NCBI GenBank assembly: GCA_016800925.1
Contig: JABCPU010000147.1
Coordinates: 89,365-153,364, forward strand
Source of the DNA: Suillus spraguei
Lineage: Eukaryota; Basidiomycota; Agaricomycetes; Boletales; Suillaceae
Length of the DNA: 64,000 nucleotides
Direction of reading: 5' to 3'
Part shown: piece after piece, positions 59,627 through 64,000 of the stretch
Layout: each line of letters begins with the position of its first letter
Numbering within the stretch: the first letter of the stretch is position 1
Notes under the pieces: generated by a model
Seen by the model: the letters and a program-made list of their open reading frames with translations, nothing else
Told to the model about the DNA's origin: nothing
The model's database searches: none
Program-made: the position numbers and the translations under genes

Positions 59627-60786
59627 TTAATCTAGGTCTTGGTCATCGCTCCATCTGCCTGGGTTGTATTCACTGAGTGGCGTTGGGGATCCTCGGGGTG
59701 ATGACAAGTGAGGGTTGAGTGTGCTGGGAGGTGAAGTCTCGTGTTGGTTCTGCAGAGACTGTGACGGCTTCGGTGTCGTCTGGCTTTGCGATGGCTGGCC
59801 CCACATATCCGTGATACGTGTCTGTCCCCCCAAGGGTGTGCGGTTGGGGTTCGTTTGGTTCACGGTTCTTGGTTGTCTGTTTCTTTGGACCGTTTGCCAT
59901 TCGTTCTCCCTGTTCCTTGGCGGGGGGTATCTTGGGGGTTGCTGTTCTTGGTTGGGCTGCTGTGAACTCGCTTGCCAGTCTTCATGCTCGTGTCATTCGA
60001 AGTTCGCATCTGTGATCCTCTCCCATGTGAGGGGATCCTTGGTTGGGTAGAAGCGGTACTTCGTTTCTGTGTGACAGTTCTTGTGGTCGTCCCATTTCTG
60101 GATGAACATGGGGCAGTTCCTGTCCCAGGCTGCGTGGCCTTGGCATTGCAGTTTGCACAGAAGAAGAAGTTCTGGTCAGTTATCGTGCATGCCGAGGTCC
60201 TGTGTGTTCCAGTGCATGTGCCGCACGTGTCGAATTCTTGCTGACACTCCGCTGCCTTGTGTGATCCATCGAACAAGTGGCATTTGAGACATCTAGAAGG
60301 TTCGGCGATTAGTTTCCTTGCATAAACTTTCTTACCTGCTACAGTAAGTCCGAACTTGATTGCCTGGTTGGCGCTTTCTTTCATATTGAACGTGAGGATG
60401 ATGTGGGCAGTACATTGGCCTGGGCTGCATCTGTTTGACTGGTTTGATGTATCTTGCCTTCGTTATTGTCCGGGGTCTCATCCCTGCTTTCTGTTTGATG
60501 TCAGAAAGTGCTGCTTGGTTCTCTGGTACGAAGCTTATCGGTACGTTCTCCACTATGACGTGGAATGCCCTGTCTCTGATTGCTACCTCGATTCCAAAGC
60601 CATTGAGAAACTTGCTGCAGTTTGATGGTGTACCGAACCATGTGGCCGATTCAGTTGAGTCGAGTTCATACAGTACGCCTCCTTGGGGGAGACGTCTTGC
60701 TGATAAGAATTTGATGTTCTGTGGGATGTCGGCGTCCTCCTTAGTCATGGCCTCCACTGCTAGATTGGCTTTCATAACTAGCTGAA
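59627..60786 (-). pseudogene. LINE ORF1 (gag-like, zinc knuckles), 5' end removed by LTR insertion
   Basis: Visible part starts at the insertion (LVMKANLAVEAMTKEDADIP) and has RRLPQGGVLYELDSTESATW, a region RAFHVIVENVPISFVPENQA, then, after a frame change near 60400, MKESANQAIKFGLTVAGKKV and knuckles CLKCHLFDGSHKAAEC, CGTCTGTHRTSAC and CANCNAKATQ. The Ser/Pro-rich tail ends, after another frame change near 59900, with TPLSEYNPGRWSDDQDLD and stop TAA at 59627-59629, abutting the ORF2 ATG. Expected to be an RNA-binding protein of the LINE particle. Confidence 0.75.
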
Positions 60787-61263
60787 TGTTACAATCGTAC
60801 GTGCCCCTATTCATTTTCTTACTTCATTTACCGTGTATATTACATAACACGACTCTGACTCATATGCTCAACGCATCTGTACTATAGTTGCCTTCCTTCT
60901 TTGGATACGCACGTATATTCTCACACCCTTCTTGGTCTGTGCGCACATATTGGCCTATTTAAGCACAGTGTACTTGTAGTAGATTCCTTACTTTAATCTT
61001 ACTGGGTTTTACCTGGAATCTCCTTCGCTTAGGCCTCCAACCTAAGTCATTTTGAATCGTCCTCTAAGTCTAAGCACTCCTTAGCCTTAGTCTCTATTCT
61101 CGCGGATACCTCTTAGACTTGTCTTTGAGGCTAAACCTTTGATCGTACTCGGAACGCGTTCCTTGTACTTTCACCTTGTCCCTTATCTGGACATTGTAAG
61201 AACTCCCAGCAGACCGTCTGTGTCTTTTCACTGTCGCTGGTGACGCCATCCCAGTTCGTAACA
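60787..61263 (+). repeat. 5' LTR of copy 2
   Basis: TGTTACAATCG to GTTCGTAACA. Keeps TATTTAA near 60956-60962, ACTTTAATCTT at 60990-61000 and the complementary primer site AAGATTAAAGT at 61265-61275, so the self-priming pair is conserved despite substitutions elsewhere in the LTR. Confidence 0.93.
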
Positions 61264-61462
61264 AAAGATTAAAGTCTATTTGATCGTCGACTATCTAGTC
61301 TTCGACTCTGAACCCTGATCGCTTAGATCAGCAGACTAGCGTACGTGTACGCTGAGCAGATTGTCAAGAGAAGCCCTCTGACAGAAGAAAGCCCTGACGG
61401 ACAGCAAGACAGCGCGTGTAGGCACCGGAGAAAGCATAACTCATCAGAAGAACCATTAAACC

Positions 61463-62302
61463 ATGTCGTCCACCAAAGAATTCGAGTACAAGATTGGACA
61501 ACCGACTGGCTTTGATGGAGATCGGTGATAACTCTCGCGAGTTTATCCAGTCATGCAATCTGCACTTTGACATCAATGAAAAGCTTTACACCACCGACAA
61601 GCAGAAGATCATCTACATAACATCCTTCATGACCGAAAAGAACGCCAAGTCTTGGAAGGAACAATTCCTTGAACACGCCCAATCTACCGACACATCGGGA
61701 CAAAAAGTTGGTTATGGGACGATGGTGGATTTTTATGAAGAGCTTCAAAGAAGCATTTGAACCAGTGGATACCAAGATGACCGCGCTTACGCGCCTTAGA
61801 GATCTCAAACAAGGAACTGGAGATCTCCATACCTATGTCGCTGACTTCGAGGCACTTGCAGCCAAGGCTCAGGTCACCGACAACGCAACGAAGATTCAGT
61901 TCTTCCAAGACGGCCTTAACTGGGGTATCCTTACAAAGCTTTTCAATACAGGAGATGTCTCCGAAATATTCAGAGACGTTGTGCTGCAATGTGTCGCTAT
62001 CGACAACGCCCATCATCGGCTTAACGCCATGAGGACACGTCACATTCCACAACAGAAGAAGAAGAACTACGGGAATGCACGGTATATTCCGAACCGTGAC
62101 TCCAACGCAATGGTCGTAGATCGAATCTCCGATGCGGAGAGATCTGAATGCATGAGAAAGGACAATGCTTCGGATGCAGAAAGACAGGACACGCATTCAC
62201 AACTGTCCCGAAAGAAAGAAGAAGACCCCGCTCCGACAAACCGAAGTCAAAGGAGAAGAAGAAGATGAAGAAACCGTGAGACGGATTGTAGAGGATTTTT
62301 GA
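61463..62302 (+). pseudogene. Gag of copy 2, frameshifted
   Basis: Start ATG 61463 (MSSTKEFEYKIGQPTGFDGD). An extra G near 61526 (GATCGGTGATAAC versus GATCGTGATAAC), an extra T near 61733 and changes near 62150-62170 (in the zinc knuckle) break the frame. Otherwise close to copy 1: LRDLKQGTGDLHTYVADFEA and HRLNAMRTRHIPQQKKKNYG are unchanged. Confidence 0.88.
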
Positions 62303-64000
62303 TTTGGAGAAACAAAGATTCGACGTATGTTTCTCCCAATGTATTACTAAGACTTGTACGCGCTGTAGGTGAAAGAAAAGAACTCCGTGTCCAATCACCC
62401 TCCACTCGCGTACTCGTTTGAAATCCGTCGACACTACCGCTGTTATCGATTCAGGAGCAGCAGGAACATTCATCTCAGAAGAGTTTGTGAAACTCCATCA
62501 AATCACACGACGAAAACTCAAGGAACCATTTCGAGTTACAACGGCAGATGGAAATAAAGGAGGACCAATCACGCATTATTGCCTCCTAGTGGTCAAAGAT
62601 TGACGATCGAACCATGTACGGAAAGTTCAATATCACCAAACTAGGAAAGGAGAAGACCAGATCCTCCTTGGAATTCCTTGGTTACGAGCAATGAACCCAA
62701 TTATAGATTGGGCTGCTGAAACTTGTCTTTCACGGACAAGAAATCTGATGAATCGAAATCGATTTGGATGAAGACCGAAAGAAGAACGGCTTGCCCGACT
62801 TTTTAACCACATACCAATGGCAACATTCCCGTCTACCGAAACCATTCATTGCTTCTCCTACTAACGTTTCTGAAGTCCCTGAACCAGAAGTACGAATGCC
62901 ACGTACAACCAAACCTCCACGAGTACAATTGCCGCGAGCAGTGTCACCGATCCCTCGCGCAGAGAAGCGCAAGAATGAAACCGAACCTGAGCATTGGGTA
63001 GGACAAGAACCTATTGAGCAGCGGCCAATAGAAGAACAGAAACATGGAAAAAGGAAAACGGAAGAAGAATCCCAGGACGAAGCACCAACGTACAAACTAT
63101 CCAAGTTTTCGTTCCCAAAAACCCTTTCAGCTTCAATTGAAGAAATCCCGATAAAGAGGAATCCGTGCCCTCGTTGATTCCAACCGAGGATGATGACCAA
63201 TTCGACACCATGAACGACGTCTGGCATGCACCAGAGGTATGCGAAATCTCTCGTATGAACTAGGAGATGGAGAGTTTCTCGTGGAGTACGATACCGATGG
63301 GATTAGCATGAGGATCATAGAAGAAGTATCCATGGATACACCCTTGACATGTGATGGAACTTCTCAACTCGAACAATCCTCCGACTACTCCACAACTCCT
63401 CTTCCTCTGAAATATAGTAACAAGGCTCAGGAATTCGCCACGGAAGAAAAGGAAAAGAAAAAGAAATCCTTCGAGAATTGGTCCCAGATTATTTGCACGA
63501 TTTCGCAGACGTCTTTGCTAAGGAGGACTGAACAAACTACCCCCGAACGCCCTGGTATCGATCATCGGATCGACACCAAACCCGGTTTCATCCCTCGCAC
63601 GTCTAAGGTCTACCCACTATCGGAAAAAGAACGCGCTGCTGTCAAAACATTTATCGATGAAAACGTTGCGAAAGGCTTTATCTCAGAATCGAAATCACCT
63701 CAAGCTAGTGGTTTCTTTTGTAGGAAAGAAGAGTGGAGAATTGCGTCCCCTGTCAAGATTATCGCTACATCAATGATTGGACAGTCAAGAACGCATACCG
63801 CTCCCTCCTATTTCCTTGTCGCATGCCTTCATAACGCACAGTTTTTACGAAAATGGATATACCGGTCCGGTTTATAACAATATTCGCATCCATCCTGATG
63901 ACAGGTGGAAAGCTGCTTTACCACGGAATTTGGCCTCTTTGAACCGAACGTCATGTTCTTTGGCCTTTGCAATTCCCCCAGCAACTTTTCAAGCATACAT
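62303..64000 (+). pseudogene. Pol start (protease, RT) of copy 2, frameshifted and incomplete
   Basis: The ATG that follows gag in copy 1 is ATT here (TGATTTGG). Protease VDTTAVIDSGAAGTFISEEF is intact, but single-base indels follow near 62392, 62550, 62600, 62730 and 63470. RT begins with [20 protein letters not shown] and [20 protein letters not shown] and is cut off at 64000. Confidence 0.85.

Larger units (their letters stand above)
47308..60786 (-). mobile_element. Tad1-like LINE (non-LTR retrotransposon), interrupted by an LTR element, a MITE and a second LTR element
   Basis: Reading right to left: ORF1 with zinc knuckles, ORF2 with endonuclease, reverse transcriptase and RNase H, a 3' UTR, and a poly(A) tail seen as T's at 47308-47331. 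ORF1 plus a two-domain ORF2 with a C-terminal RNase H is the Tad1 plan common in fungi. The element is split at 49743/57366 by a complete LTR retrotransposon, at 58594/59006 by a MITE, and at 60786 by a second LTR retrotransposon. About 5.4 kb of LINE sequence is visible; its 5' end lies beyond the window. Confidence 0.9.
60787..64000 (+). mobile_element. Second copy of the same LTR retrotransposon (copy 2), cut by the window edge
   Basis: 5' LTR 60787-61263 (477 bp, about 5% different from copy 1 by eye), inserted in LINE ORF1. It is followed by the same leader, gag, protease and start of RT as copy 1, ending at 64000 inside RT. It is in the same orientation as copy 1. It carries many single-base indels relative to copy 1 and cannot be functional as read. 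Confidence 0.93.

Overview
This window is nuclear DNA of a filamentous basidiomycete. Genes are cut by many short (about 50-65 bp) GT-AG introns. Gene content is typical of Agaricomycetes: an F-box protein, DUF6533-type membrane proteins and WD40 proteins with a TPR-like tail. The mobile elements are chromodomain Ty3/gypsy, Tad-like LINE, hAT and Tc1-like types. The WD40/TPR family resembles ones I know from Boletales, so that order is my best guess (inference only).

Layout. (1) 1-22.7 kb is mostly single-copy housekeeping sequence: a GH15 carbohydrase cut by the left edge (-), an MFS monocarboxylate-type transporter (-), a CCDC137-like nuclear protein (-), the CAAX protease Rce1 (-) divergent from ATP synthase subunit f (+), a possible DUF6534 membrane protein (-), the ribosome-biogenesis AAA ATPase Afg2/Drg1 (+), an unrecognised multi-exon gene (-), and Kti12 (-) divergent from an F-box gene (+). 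(2) 23.8-37.3 kb is a large imperfect inverted duplication with arms of about 4.9 and 4.5 kb. Each arm carries a WD40-TPR gene with a 42-bp in-frame tandem repeat array, and a remnant of a small membrane-protein gene. The 4.1-kb spacer holds a single-copy mitochondrial-type gene. (3) 38.3-45.8 kb has a WD40 relic and two tandem copies of a DUF6533 gene. (4) 46.1 kb to the right edge is a nested transposon pile: a Tc1-like fragment, a hAT tail, a 109-nt hairpin, and one Tad-like LINE (-). A 411-bp MITE and two chromodomain LTR retrotransposons of one family (+) have inserted into that LINE.

The most interesting signals are these. The LTR retrotransposon carries a Tf1-style self-priming signature: an 11-nt primer-binding site complementary to the expected 5' end of its own RNA, conserved in both copies. 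It also has a gag/pol TGATG junction and a third, 3' reading frame with zinc knuckles. Its two LTRs look identical although its coding region is broken. Host genes use extremely short exons (9, 9, 10, 19, 20 and 21 nt). The two WD40-TPR copies are damaged at different places.

I found no CRISPR array and no complete rRNA or tRNA gene.
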